From Marsupella aquatica (Eukaryota > Marchantiophyta), in assembly GCA_973895155.1 (NCBI GenBank), contig OZ316892.1, positions 8,742,001 through 8,806,000 of the forward strand: 64,000 nt of DNA, read 5' to 3'. A program made the position numbers and the translations under genes. Positions 32,933-43,507 of this stretch are shown here, piece after piece. Positions within the stretch are counted from its first letter, which is position 1. Every line of letters begins with the position of its first letter. A model generated the notes under the pieces. It saw only the letters and a list, made by a program, of their open reading frames with translations. It made no database searches and had not been told where the DNA came from.

Positions 32933-35900
32933 TCAAGTATCATGTGGAGCAGCAGCCTCCACGGTCATCATGCGTCGCACGCTCCGTAGTCCAATTGCCT
33001 GGCAGTGTCGGTGATGGACTGATGGTGATAATGATTTGGTGAAGAGATCCGCACAGTTGTCTGCACTTGAAATCTGCAAAATGTTGATCTCTTTTCCATG
33101 TAACTCGTGAGTGTAGAAAAATTTCGGAGCTATGCGCTTCACGCGATCGCCTTTGATGAATCCTTTCGTGATCTGCTGTATACATGCTGCGTTATCCTCA
33201 AAAATGTTAGTAGGCTTCGTTAGTGGTGGTAGGTCGCATTTGGTGTTGATGTGGTTTATAAAGGATCGTAACCAAACGACTTCACGACTAGCCTCATGTA
33301 GAGCTAAGATTTCTGAGTGATTCGATGAGGTTGCTGTTAGGGTTTGTTTCATGCTTTTCCAAGAGAAAGCGGTACCCCCTATGGTAAAAACATATCCGAT
33401 TTGGGATTTTGCGGTATCAGTGTCGGAGAGGTATCCGGCATCCGCGTATCCTATTAGCTCGTGGTTTGCACCGAATGAGTAAAATAACCCGGTATCGGTG
33501 GTTCCACGTAGATATCTAAATATGTGCTTAACTCCATTCCAGTGTCTGGCTGTGGGAGTTGCACTATGTCTGGCTAGTAAGTTAACTGCAAATGCAATGT
33601 CTGGTCGTGTCTGATTTGCTAGATACATTAATGCTCCTATTGCGGAAAGGTATGGTGTTTCTGGTCCTAATAGTGGTTCATGTTCTTCGCGCTTGCGAAA
33701 AACATCAGTATTATTTTCTAATGAACGTACAACCATTGGTGACGTCAATGGGTGTGCTAGGTTCATATTGAACTGTTTTAGGATCTTTTCGGTTTGTGTG
33801 GTCTGATGGAGCATCATGCCAGTGGGTAGGATCTCTAGTTGTAAGCCTAAGCAAAAGTTTGTATGTCCAAGGTCTTTCATCTCAAATGTGGATTTAAGAC
33901 TGGTAATAGTATCTTCTGTAAGTTGGGGTGTCCCAAATATATTTAAGTCATCAACATAAATAGAAACGATGACATATTCATCATCCACATGTTTAATAAA
34001 TAAACATGGTGTAATGGCATCATGGGAAAAACCCATGGCAATCATTTCATCAGTAAATCTTTGATACCATACTCTGCCACTTTGTTTCAGGCCATATAAT
34101 GCCTTCAACACGCGGATAGCTAGTCCACGGCGAGTATTCCGTACGGTTGACACAACGGTGTCATTATTATGAATTACATGTGTAGATGACACATGAGGTG
34201 TAACTTGAGATAATTGTGTGATAATCTTATGTAAACATGGGATATGCGATTTAGCGCCTTGAGCTAAGGCTCGGCGTCGTTGCTCCAACTCGGGAGGTGA
34301 TCGCATGTATAGACAAGTGTCTAAAGTTCCATATAGATATGCGGTTGCAACATTCAGTTGTCGCATTTGTAGTTTATGGAAAATGGCAAATCCGATAAGG
34401 TATCGGAATGTTGTGCTATCCATAACCGGTGAGTAAGTTTCATCGTAATGAATTCCCGGTTGTTGGGTAAATCCTTTCCCTACCAGACGTGCTTTGTAGC
34501 GTATAACTTGGCCTTTATCATTTCTTTTGCGAACGAATGTCCACTTGTAGCCAATGAGGTGTACGTCTTGCGGTGTTGGCTCGACTGGGCCAAAAGTGTG
34601 TCTGCTTAGTAGGGAATCTAATTCTCCATTTATAGCTTTTTGCCATTCAGGCCAATCTGGTCTGTTTTGGCATTCTAAGATGGATATTGGTGCTGGTGTT
34701 TCGTCTGTGATATGTGTTGCCACCATTAATGCAAAAGCATCATCTATTGAAGTAGTATTTCTATCCCACATCGCACCTGTGTTTGCGTAGTGGATAGAGA
34801 TCTCTTCATGGGATGTAGATTCGGTACGATTGACATCAGGTGAAGGTGGTATAGATGAACCACGCCTTCGTGGTTGTTTATCTTTTGATCCCAAGGGTCT
34901 ACCTCGTTTTGCACGAGGTTGGGATGTACTTGCTAGCTCACTTGATAATTCGATGCGAGCAGATGCTCTCGCAGCTGGAATATGTGAGCGGGTAATTTGT
35001 GATGTGTCAATGAAAGCGTCAGGAAGTTCTTCCACAATCTTGTGGAGTTGCAGAATTCTTTGAACTTCTTTCTCCCCTTGATTCGTTCTAAGGTCTTGCC
35101 AAAATGGCGAGTGTCTTTCCCACTCCAAAGGTGGTTGTGGGTGTTCGGGGGTTATTAATGATGGGTAAATATGCTCATCGAAATGGCAATCTAGGAATCT
35201 AGCTTTAAAAACATCGCCAGTTGTAGGCTCTATATATCGGATTATGGACGGTGAGTCAAATCCGATGTATATCCCCGACTGTCGTTGGGGTCCCATCTTG
35301 GTTCGTTTGGGTGGAGTAATGGGGACCATTACTTGACATCCAAATGAACGAAGATGTGATAGGTCAGGTTTAATACCATTAGCAATTTGGTATGGGCTAT
35401 AGGTATTAAAGGCCGATGGGCGGTATTGGATTAATGCATTAGCCTGTAATATGGCGTGTCCCCATACTGAGACAGGGAGTTTCGACTGCATTAATAGTGG
35501 GCGTGCAATTAACTGAAGGCGTTTAATGACCGCTTCAGCTAGTCCGTTCTGAAAATGCACGTGAGGTACAGGATATTGTACGTCAATGCCAAGTGATGTG
35601 CAGAACTCATCAAATGTTTCGGATGTGAATTCCCCTGCATTGTCCACCCTTAGTGTCTTAATGGGGTGGTCTGGGAATTGTGCTTTCACGCGCAGGATTT
35701 GCGCCAAGATACGAGGCATAACCATGTTCCTCGTTGAAAGCAATGTCACATTTGACCATTTAGTTGATGCGTCGATTAATACCATGAAGTAGCGGAAGGG
35801 TCCGCTCGGTGGGTTGATCGGCCCGCAAACATCGGCGTGGATTATTTCCAAGAATTTGGGTATTTTGGTTGGCAATTTTGATGCCGTGGGCCTTGTTATT

Positions 35901-36523
35901 AATTTGCCGCGTGAGCATGCAGTGCATGGGGTGCTAGCTGGAATGTGGCGTGTATTGATTGGAATGCCACTTGAATTCTTAAGTATTTTGCTTAGCATTG
36001 ATTGGCCGGGGTGGCCAAGGCGTGCATGCCAAAGCGCGGGCAATTCACTTGTGTTGGCATTGTTATGCAAGCATTCAATATGAGTTACATAAAACCCGCA
36101 GGGGTACGAGAAAAGGGTTTCTTTAATGATATTCCCCGTAGGGGTATTTTCAACCAAGTGTATCACTTCCTGATCTCTGGTATCGCCCGTCTGGACATGT
36201 AGTCCGTTTGCTCGTATATCTCTAAAACTGAGGAGATTACGCGTTGCGTTCGGGGCAAAAATAGCAGATTTTATGTGTATAGCTGTACCCTGCGGGAGTC
36301 TAATGGAAGCTGGGCCAAAGCCCTCTTCTATTTGGCTAGGACCATTAATAGTGGTTAGGGATCGACGTGAGGGTGTGATCTTGTGAAAAAGGTGTCGATC
36401 CCGGAGGATAGTGTGCGTGGTTGCACTATCTATAATACATGTGCTGGGGCTATTTAGATCTGGGGTTGTGGAACTACTTGCCACTAAGTGTGCTTCGGGT
36501 TGGGCAGGTAGATCTGAAAAGTC
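32933..36523 (-). CDS. Copia pol polyprotein (protease, integrase, RT, RNase H)
   Basis: Runs in the same frame as gag from just after the TAA at 36526-36524 to TGA at 32933, roughly 1196 codons. Order: protease with IIDSATTHT; gag-pre-integrase with LWHARLGHPG and a CTAC zinc cysteine pair; integrase core with HADVCGP, RVDNAGEF and a Glu in the GLAEAVIKR stretch; reverse transcriptase with KARLVGKGFTQQPG and the catalytic YVDD (in VSIYVDDLNIFG); RNase H with GYADAGYLSD and SSNHSEILAL. No frameshift was noticed inside it. The first codons of the open frame include no nearby ATG, so it would be made as a gag-pol fusion by readthrough. Confidence 0.94.
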   Translation of the reverse strand, partial: DFSDLPAQPEAHLVASSSTTPDLNSPSTCIIDSATTHTILRDRHLFHKITPSRRSLTTINGPSQIEEGFGPASIRLPQGTAIHIKSAIFAPNATRNLLSFRDIRANGLHVQTGDTRDQEVIHLVENTPTGNIIKETLFSYPCGFYVTHIECLHNNANTSELPALWHARLGHPGQSMLSKILKNSSGIPINTRHIPASTPCTACSRGKLITRPTASKLPTKIPKFLEIIHADVCGPINPPSGPFRYFMVLIDASTKWSNVTLLSTRNMVMPRILAQILRVKAQFPDHPIKTLRVDNAGEFTSETFDEFCTSLGIDVQYPVPHVHFQNGLAEAVIKRLQLIARPLLMQSKLPVSVWGHAILQANALIQYRPSAFNTYSPYQIANGIKPDLSHLRSFGCQVMVPITPPKRTKMGPQRQSGIYIGFDSPSIIRYIEPTTGDVFKARFLDCHFDEHIYPSLITPEHPQPPLEWERHSPFWQDLRTNQGEKEVQRILQLHKIVEELPDAFIDTSQITRSHIPAARASARIELSSELASTSQPRAKRGRPLGSKDKQPRRRGSSIPPSPDVNRTESTSHEEISIHYANTGAMWDRNTTSIDDAFALMVATHITDETPAPISILECQNRPDWPEWQKAINGELDSLLSRHTFGPVEPTPQDVHLIGYKWTFVRKRNDKGQVIRYKARLVGKGFTQQPGIHYDETYSPVMDSTTFRYLIGFAIFHKLQMRQLNVATAYLYGTLDTCLYMRSPPELEQRRRALAQGAKSHIPCLHKIITQLSQVTPHVSSTHVIHNNDTVVSTVRNTRRGLAIRVLKALYGLKQSGRVWYQRFTDEMIAMGFSHDAITPCLFIKHVDDEYVIVSIYVDDLNIFGTPQLTEDTITSLKSTFEMKDLGHTNFCLGLQLEILPTGMMLHQTTQTEKILKQFNMNLAHPLTSPMVVRSLENNTDVFRKREEHEPLLGPETPYLSAIGALMYLANQTRPDIAFAVNLLARHSATPTARHWNGVKHIFRYLRGTTDTGLFYSFGANHELIGYADAGYLSDTDTAKSQIGYVFTIGGTAFSWKSMKQTLTATSSNHSEILALHEASREVVWLRSFINHINTKCDLPPLTKPTNIFEDNAACIQQITKGFIKGDRVKRIAPKFFYTHELHGKEINILQISSADNCADLFTKSLSPSVHHRHCQAIGLRSVRRMMTVEAAAPHDT

Positions 36524-36775
36524 TTAGAATGGGTCGCTGGACCCCATAAACGCCCCGTGGGTTTCACGGGGTGGTGCCCTAGAGGTTTGTCCGTCCCTGA
36601 GGGATCGTTGATATAGCTCTTTAAGGTGTTGTGGGATTCTACAGTTTCTGGCTAGGTGGTTGGTCATGCCACATGCATGGCATTTTGGGCGTTCCCATTG
36701 TGGTTGGGATTGTGACCAATCATTTTGGCGGTTGTTGTTATATGTTCTTCCATCGCCGTGTCCGCCGCGTCCACC

Positions 36776-37591
36776 TCATCCTCCGCGTCTGCCTCGTCCT
36801 CCACGTCCTCCGCGTCCACTAAAGGACCGTCTGAAATTGTATTGTGGGCGTTGGTTAAAGAAACTCCCCCTGTTGGGGTGGTTTCTATGGTTGCCATTCC
36901 TACTTCGCTTAATGCCCTGCCTTGATGTGGAGGGTTCAGCGGTGTCGGTAAGATGTGTTTCACTCTGTGATCCTGAGGGCAGTGTGCCCGCAGGACGTTT
37001 TCTAGAGTTAACTAAGAGGAGTTCTTGGTTTCTTTCGGTGACTAGGAGGTGGGCTATGAGCTCGGAGTATTGCCCGAACTTCATGTTTCGATACTGAGTT
37101 GATAGCCACACATTCGATGAATGAAATGTTGACAAGGTCTTCTCTAGCAGATCCTTGTCTGTGACCGGCTCGCCACATAGTGCGAGGGTTGATGTTATTC
37201 TAAAGAGTTCGCTATTGTAGGCTGAAATAGAGGTAAAGTCCTGAACCCGCAGGTTGAGCCAGTCTTGCCAGGCTCTAGGTAATTCAACCAGTTTCTGGTG
37301 GTCGAATCGGGTCTGGAGCGCTATCCATAGTTCGCGAGGAGTCAAAAGGTGCATGTATTGTCTCTGTAGGAATCTATGGATGTGGCGTCTCAGGAATACT
37401 AGGGCTTTCAATTCGTTGGCTTTAGTTAATGGGTCTGGTTGTGGTTCACCGGCAAGGATGGGTTGAGCGAGCCCTATTGCAGGGAGTAGGGTTAGCGAGG
37501 TTAGGTTTTCTTTTAGGTTCATGGACCATTCTAGGTAGTTGCCGCCATCTATTTCTAGGGCTGGAAAGTTAAGTTTCTCTAGGTTGGTCAT
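36776..37591 (-). CDS. Copia gag (UBN2-type), cut by an in-frame TGA
   Basis: 271 codons from ATG at 37591. The N-terminal half (LEKLNFPALEIDGGNYLEWS onward) is the copia gag UBN2-type domain; an Arg/Gly-rich RGG tail follows. The frame meets TGA at 36778-36776 in the middle of the GR repeat, but continues open behind it through a zinc knuckle (CHACGMTNHLARNC, CX2CX4HX4C) to a TAA at 36526. An ancestral CGA (Arg) to TGA change, typical of methyl-CpG decay, would explain the first stop. Confidence 0.88.
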   Translation of the reverse strand: MTNLEKLNFPALEIDGGNYLEWSMNLKENLTSLTLLPAIGLAQPILAGEPQPDPLTKANELKALVFLRRHIHRFLQRQYMHLLTPRELWIALQTRFDHQKLVELPRAWQDWLNLRVQDFTSISAYNSELFRITSTLALCGEPVTDKDLLEKTLSTFHSSNVWLSTQYRNMKFGQYSELIAHLLVTERNQELLLVNSRKRPAGTLPSGSQSETHLTDTAEPSTSRQGIKRSRNGNHRNHPNRGSFFNQRPQYNFRRSFSGRGGRGGRGRRGG

Positions 37592-38974
37592 TGGGGTGGT
37601 GGCTCGATTCCTTTTAGTGGTACTTTAGGCTTATTTACTAGTAGGTATAGTAGGAAATGACAAAGCACATTTCTGCGGCATGCAAGGTGGGGCTGGGTGG
37701 AGAGAGCATGCAAATCCAAAATTCAATTTTAGGGTTTGCACTTAGGATTTAGGTTTTCCTTGGTATTTGGTTAACTGCAAAGTTTCTTTTGTATTTGCTC
37801 TTTCCTTTGTTAAACTGTGCAGTAATGAAGTTTTGCAGTCTGTGCAGTTATGGGTGATTCTTTACTCGTACCCTGGTTAATTGCACTTTCGGCTTTGTAA
37901 AGTTAATTTTCTTTGTTACGGGATGCAGTTATGGAGGTTTTGCGGTTATGTGCGCTTATTTGGTTAAGTGCAACTTTTCCTTTGTAATTGAAATTTCTTT
38001 GACGGATTTTTCAGTTAAAGAGGTTTTGCACTTAGCAGCGGTTCTCGAGGTTTTCTCGACGTTTTAGCAATTTTGTTGCGAGATTTGTCGAGGTGCCGTC
38101 TTGCTTCCGGGGCTCCTTCGATCACGATTTCATATCCTCTCTCGAGCAATGTCTTCTTGAGGTTCTCCAATCAACCCCGGTTGCTCCTTTGCTTCTCTTT
38201 GTCGATAGTTTCTTCCAGATTCTCAAGGTACCGATTCTCGCTGTGACTTTCCTGAGCGCTTTCTTCGCCTTATTTCTACACAAGCTCCATGGGACTGCCT
38301 TTTTTATGGTCAGAGGATCAAATGGTAGGGCTGCGCCTTCCTTCGCCTGTGTCACAACGCTATCCTGAATTCGTCTTCCTTTAAATCCAACCATTTCCTG
38401 GAATCTCCATAGCCCCTCTCAAGTTTCTTTGCCTCTTCGTTGTTCTGCTATATTGTCCTTACGAGTTCAAGTCTCAATGTCCCTGTGGCATTTCTTTGAA
38501 ATTTCGGTGCTGCCTGTCTTTTCCTTTTTCGGCTCTTACAGATCTTCGATCCTAGTCTCTCAATTCTTATTTCCTCATGATTCCTGGATTCGCCTTGCTA
38601 CTAATCGTTCTCATTCAATCCTGCCTACTCTTTTTGTTTTCTATTGGTTCTTCTCGATTCACCGTTGCAATTCAATTTTCTGCGCTCGGTGCTCCGTTGT
38701 TATCTTTTGGCATATCCTTATGAATGTTGTTTTTGTTTCTCTGCCCTTGGTGCTCTGCTTCTCAACCTCTCGCGCTCCTCTTATCACTTTTCGGGTCTGT
38801 TTCCTTCATTCGTCATCGGGCATTTTTCTCCCCTATCCTTTCCTTTAAGCCTTATCGATCTGTTTCCTTATGAGTCTCGATTCTTGCTTTTCTTAATTTC
38901 TTGCGCTCCGCTGGGTCCTCGAAAAAAAATCTTAGCCTCCTTGCTCAGCCTCGGTGAGTCTCGTGCTGATAACG

Positions 38975-39107
38975 TGTCGTGAGGTAATGAGTCTCCAACA
39001 GATCTTCTAGTCCGGGAGGTTTTATATATAGGTGTATGTATCATGTACACCCCTGGTTAGGGTGACTTAACCAGGGTAAACGGTGACTAGACGTGGGGAT
39101 TATAACA
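38975..39107 (-). repeat. Copia 5' LTR (133 bp)
   Basis: Partner of the LTR at 32466-32598, same length and apparently identical. The right flank carries the ttaag target duplication. Confidence 0.95.
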
Positions 39108-40192
39108 TTAAGGTCTATCTCTTTGTTAGTAATATGTGTCACCATAATAGGAACCATAATCAAATAGCTAGGGAGAGTTCCCACCAAAATGACATTTAGT
39201 AAACAAACTATGAGAAAGAAAGAGATAGATTACATATTATAGTGTTTAGATTTTCATTGAGAATTGAGCCGTTCAGAATTTTCAAAGATGATTGTCTCAT
39301 TTTCTTGTCACATTGATTACACTCATTAGTGTGTACTATATATGAGCACAAAAGAGGGTTTTGCTGCAGTCCAGGAGGGCTGCAAAACTCTATAGGAGCA
39401 TTTTGGCAAACTTGGAGATCCCAAGATTAAATTTGAATTCCATTTCACATCATACTAGAAATATGAGCAAAAAGCTGAATTGTCTAACAAAAAATTGTAT
39501 TGAAATTAGGTCTAGATATTAACAAGTGATATCACAAAATTAGTTCGAGGACCCCTTGGTTATGTAAATTAGACATCAATCAACAAGTTGGAGGGATGAT
39601 GGGTTTCACGGTGGACTGGCTTAAGTAACAAGATGAGAGGACAAAAAGAGTAGACTAATCAGGGTAAAGTTTTCTTGGTTACTATTATGTCTACATAGCC
39701 CATATGACATTCCATGCAAAACGTTAAAGTAATCAAGGGTTTTCTTAAGTTCTCTTGGCATTCCCATGGTAACCAAGAGGTTTCTTACATTCCCTTGGTA
39801 TTCCTCTGTATATAGTGGCTGAAGAGTTTCTTACGTTACCAAAGAAGTTGAAGAGTTTCTTTCTACCCATGGTTATTTCAAAAGTTTATCAATCAAATAG
39901 AAAATTCAAACAATTTACCATAAAACACTGATAATCAATGACAACCCATCCCAAGGTTTTTTTTCTCTTACCTACTGTATGTTTTACCCATTTCTTTGTT
40001 TATTTGAAGTGTTACTTTTCAAATTTCCATTGTTTTACATTTACAAGGTCTGACTGTTTTTCTTTGCCTTGCCTCAAACACAAACAATCATGTTTGACTC
40101 TTCTTGCATGACCTATCATTCTTGTTTGTGACCAATAGTGCTGATGTGACTGCACGTGCTTGCAGTAATTTTAGAAAGAACTTCCCATGGGA

Positions 40193-40535
40193 TGTTGAGT
40201 ATAGACGACAATCGCAACCGTAAGCACATGACACATCCAACGATCAAGTAGTCGACACAAGAGATACGTGGTTCCCCTCCCCGAGGCTACGTCCACGGGA
40301 ACACACAAGAGAGCTTTACTGAACTCTAAGTCCGTCGGCGATTCTAAGTCTCCACAGTGTAAGTTCTCCTCATCTCTCAAGTGGCTCCATAACAATGAGC
40401 CTAAGTTTCACTTATCCAAGCAAACACCGCTTGGCATATAGTGTGCATCCTAGTTAACTTAACCACGTCTTTGACTACGGTTAGCCTAACTATGGTTACA
40501 TGTTGTAATCCTAGACCTTGAGTAAATACCTAACA
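40193..40535. mobile_element. Solo LTR of a second LTR retrotransposon
   Basis: Begins TGTTGAG and ends CTAACA, so the ends are inverted TGTT/AACA. Directly flanked by the 5-bp duplication tggga at 40188-40192 and 40536-40540. The internal acgtggttc...ctacgtccacgg phrase is common in plant copia LTRs. No internal region or second LTR is present, so it arose by LTR-LTR recombination. It differs in sequence from the LTRs of the 32-39 kb element. Confidence 0.88.
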
Positions 40536-41308
40536 TGGGAGTCCATAAATAACACTAAGAACATCCTAACCCCCAAAAGGGTATTTGGGACCCGATCCTG
40601 GACCCGATATATGCATCTCAAAGCTTCAAAATTACAGATGATTGCATTCAGTCATAAAAAATGGCCATAATTTTTTCACAAGTCTAAACTTTTTTTCTTT
40701 TTTTCTTTTCTTTCCCCAGTCTCTACATTGACTAATGGTAATGACATAAGACAAATCCTTATAACAGAAAGTTATGGACCATGAATTTTGTATTTTGTAG
40801 CTTTTTGTAGCCACCTACAACTATAATACCCAATCCCGCCAAATTTTGTCCATTGTCCTCTTATAAAAACTGTTCTGAGCGGGAATGATCAGTAGCCGTA
40901 GGATTTTTTTGCACTTTTCCCCTAACCGTTCAATGTAAAAAGGGGCGAGACAAGGGTACTCCGTCCTCACTTCGGGCCTGAGGCAGACTGCCCACGACTC
41001 CCTCCCTCATAGTTGACGTACCCCATGCAGCCCAGTGCCCAGGAGTGGAGCCGGTACACAACCTGACCAGTGCCCAGGACTCCTGCCCGGCCCTCGCTTT
41101 CTCACTCACCCAATTGTGCAACGCAGAGGCATGGTGCTCATAACTAGGGAGTAACTAGAGAATTAAAGTCCATCAAATTATCAACTTTGAGAAGCCCTAA
41201 TAGTGTGGCGAGTGGCAAGGGCCTAGTTTAGTGAGTGGAACACTATATCAGTATTTGACTCAGTAGAACACGATATCGGTATTCGAATCAGTAGGGTAAT
41301 TGTAACGT

Positions 41309-41577
41309 GCGAGCAAACAGTAAAAAATTTACTCGCACGAGCAAAAAAAATTCCTGCATGACCCCTATTTTTCTACATGCAACTGCCTCGCTATCAACTA
41401 CCTGGTTAGTAACATCCCTTTTGGGGACTCCCTTTTTGCTAGCGAGCTCGCTAGCCATCTGCAGCCTTTAAAAAAACACAAAAAATGTAAAAGACACCAA
41501 AAAGTAACTGAAATTTGGAACCATTATTGTCTCGCTATCAAAATCTCCTCCCTATCAAAATCTCCTGTTTGCTCGCA
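41309..41577. mobile_element. Possible small inverted-repeat element (MITE-like)
   Basis: tgcgagcaaacag near 41309 and its complement ctgtttgctcgca near 41565-41577 form 13-bp inverted ends around about 270 bases that include the palindrome gctagcgagctcgctagc. No clear target duplication was found, so the call is tentative. Confidence 0.4.
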
Positions 41578-41630
41578 ACATAGAATACCTCGAATCAGTA
41601 AAACCCAGCTACCACAGTGAAGCAACATGC

Positions 41631-41728
41631 GACCACAGTCATTTCACACAGTTCCGGAGGTGTGTCGATGGGCAACCGAGACCACAGTCATTTCACACAG
41701 TTCCGGAGGTGTGTCGATGGGCAACCGA
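41631..41728. repeat. Perfect 49-bp tandem duplication upstream of RPA12
   Basis: Units 41631-41679 and 41680-41728 (gaccacagtcatttcacaca at the start of each) appear identical, so this is recent. It lies about 300 bases upstream of the RPA12 start and could double any promoter site it contains. Confidence 0.93.
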
Positions 41729-42025
41729 GCTGCTTCGCACGAGCCTGAACACAACCAACATTTGTACGCTTCGCAAAACCAGCTGATTGATCACGAGTAG
41801 CATTGGACCGATAGCCATCGACTTTGCTTCGTTTCCCTGTCGTTCGTGAGGTTCGTTGAGGTTGCTGACGAAGACGTCGCTGAGGAAGAGGACGGAGCTG
41901 ATAAGAGTGAGGAAGCAGAGAATGATCGAGTATCGCTGGAGGAAGGAAGGGAGATGGAGCGGGAGTAGTGTGGTTTAATCGACGACGACGGAGGGAAGCA
42001 AAGAATTGGGCCGCAGTCGAAGATA

Positions 42026-43461
42026 ATGGGCAGTCTCAGAAACGGGAGTGCTTACGACAGTCTGTTCTGCAATTTGTGTGGCACCTCGCTTTCTTTTGGC
42101 TCCTCTACTTATGCTACTTGTCTCCTCTGTAACGCTCATCGCTCTGTGGAAGGTACTAGACGTCCTGCCTACCTACTCACTGACTGACTGAAATCCTGCA
42201 CTGTGTGCCTTCGTTCTTGCAATTCTTACACCTGGCCTGATAGTCTCGTCATCCTTGTTGGACACGTCACTTGCATTGTCTCTAATGTGAAGCTTGTGTT
42301 TGAGACAGTTCGGAAATAATGTACTGCTGACATTGCGGAATCAGAAAAGATTAGGCAGATTTAGGGTTGAAGGAGGCATTGAGTCGCAAAATTTTTCCCA
42401 GATGTCAATGTATTTGCTTTTGATGTGTTTGATTAATTCGGCTTTGAGAGAACCACAAACCCTTTTAGGGTTCTGGAACAGAAGAGTAACTCGGCTCGAA
42501 AACAGTGTAGAACGGTGTGTGTTTGCCCAACTGAGCCCTCGAAGTGCTGATTATTTGACAAGGGTTACTAATGTAATTATTCTACGCATTACCAGCTTTT
42601 GCAGGCAAGGAGATCTGGATTACGAGTACCTCAGAGGTGAGAGTTGTGACCAGTGTGAACCTTACAAATGGAATTCCCCCAGCAGTGACGGTCTAAGTGG
42701 TGGATGTTAACTAGCTGCCGTTCGCACCGTAGTAGAGCCGAGACAGGGTGAAGCAAAAGTTTTCCATCGTCATTCTTAGTAAACATAACGGTTAATATTT
42801 CGCGGAGTGATGCTATTCCCGGATCATTGTGGTCTCGCATGAGGGATGCAGCTACATGTTTCTGAGTGTCTAGTCCAAATTGCAGGATTTGATAAGGCGG
42901 TTGGGCATTGAACCTCTCATTCTACCTGAGAGCGAGGCAGTTGGTACCGAGGAAGATGATCAGCCTCAGCAGAGAGCAGTGGTTCGTATTTCTTGACAAG
43001 ATCCTTCAGTCCAGATTTGCAATTTGGGTTTGTAGCTGTCTTTTTCTTTAAATAAGCCTCCAAAGGAAAGACTCATCCTAACCTGCGATTGTATTTGCTT
43101 TCCTTTCCAACAGGTGAACGATGATTGTCCAAAGTGCCAGAATCCTCAGCTTGAGTACTACACTCGACAAGTGAGTGGGCTTTACTCAACCCAAAGTTCC
43201 CGGTTCGCGATTTTAGCTTCTACATAATGTGTATCCAACCTATCTTCCACTTCATTGGTCCGGAGAAGTAGCTGAAATTCTACAAGGGTCATCGGAGCAT
43301 TGTCATTGCAGTTTTAGGTGTACAGGTAGAGAGCTTTGTTCACTGGTTGGTCCCGCTAATGCTCTATGTGTATTTTGGTTCAGTTGCGTTCTGCTGACGA
43401 AGGGCAGACGGTGTTCTATGAATGCCCCAAGTGCCAGTACAAATTTTCACAGAACATGTAG
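42026..43461 (+). CDS. RPA12: RNA polymerase I subunit RPA12 (five exons)
   Basis: Small zinc-ribbon subunit of nuclear Pol I, with roles in RNA cleavage and termination related to TFIIS and RPB9. Exons: 42026-42152, 42605-42636, 42886-42981, 43114-43170 and 43384-43461, joined in frame to 129 aa. N-terminal zinc ribbon: FCNLCGTSL...CLLCNAHRS. C-terminal ribbon: CPKCQNPQLEYYTRQ then LRSADEGQTVFYECPKC. The acidic DE pair in RSADEGQT is the TFIIS-type catalytic motif and is intact; this motif and the size favour RPA12 over RPB9. RPC11 is the main alternative. The 32-nt second exon was placed by phase and by the KEIWITS stretch. HIRA starts about 520 bases downstream on the same strand. Confidence 0.87.
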
Positions 43462-43507
43462 CTGATCACCCGATGTCATATTCCAATTGCACGGTTCCGT
43501 CATTTCT

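Larger units (their letters stand above)
32466..39107 (-). mobile_element. Ty1-copia retrotransposon, near-intact, short LTRs
   Basis: A 6642-bp element oriented on the minus strand. The 133-bp LTRs at 32466-32598 and 38975-39107 appear identical, begin TG, end CA, and are flanked by the 5-bp duplication ttaag (32461-32465 and 39108-39112). A polypurine tract (ccaagggggag on the minus strand) directly precedes the 3' LTR. The site next to the 5' LTR reads cgttatcagcacgag, which is not the common plant initiator-Met primer site. A leader of about 1.38 kb separates LTR and gag. Gag and pol are in one frame with domain order gag, protease, integrase, reverse transcriptase, RNase H, which is the copia order. 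Identical LTRs and a clean target duplication indicate a recent insertion, but two in-frame stops break the polyprotein. Confidence 0.96.
39113..42025. other. Interval between the copia element and RPA12
   Basis: No gene is recognised. It contains the solo LTR (40193-40535), a copy of the cacgggta-type motif at 41113-41134 next to a GC-rich patch (40940-41110), a possible MITE (41309-41577) and a 49-bp duplication (41631-41728). 41750-42025 is the presumed RPA12 promoter and 5' leader. Confidence 0.5.

Noticed and set aside
33132-36202. Plus-strand open frames inside the copia pol
   Set aside because: They are antisense shadows of pol.
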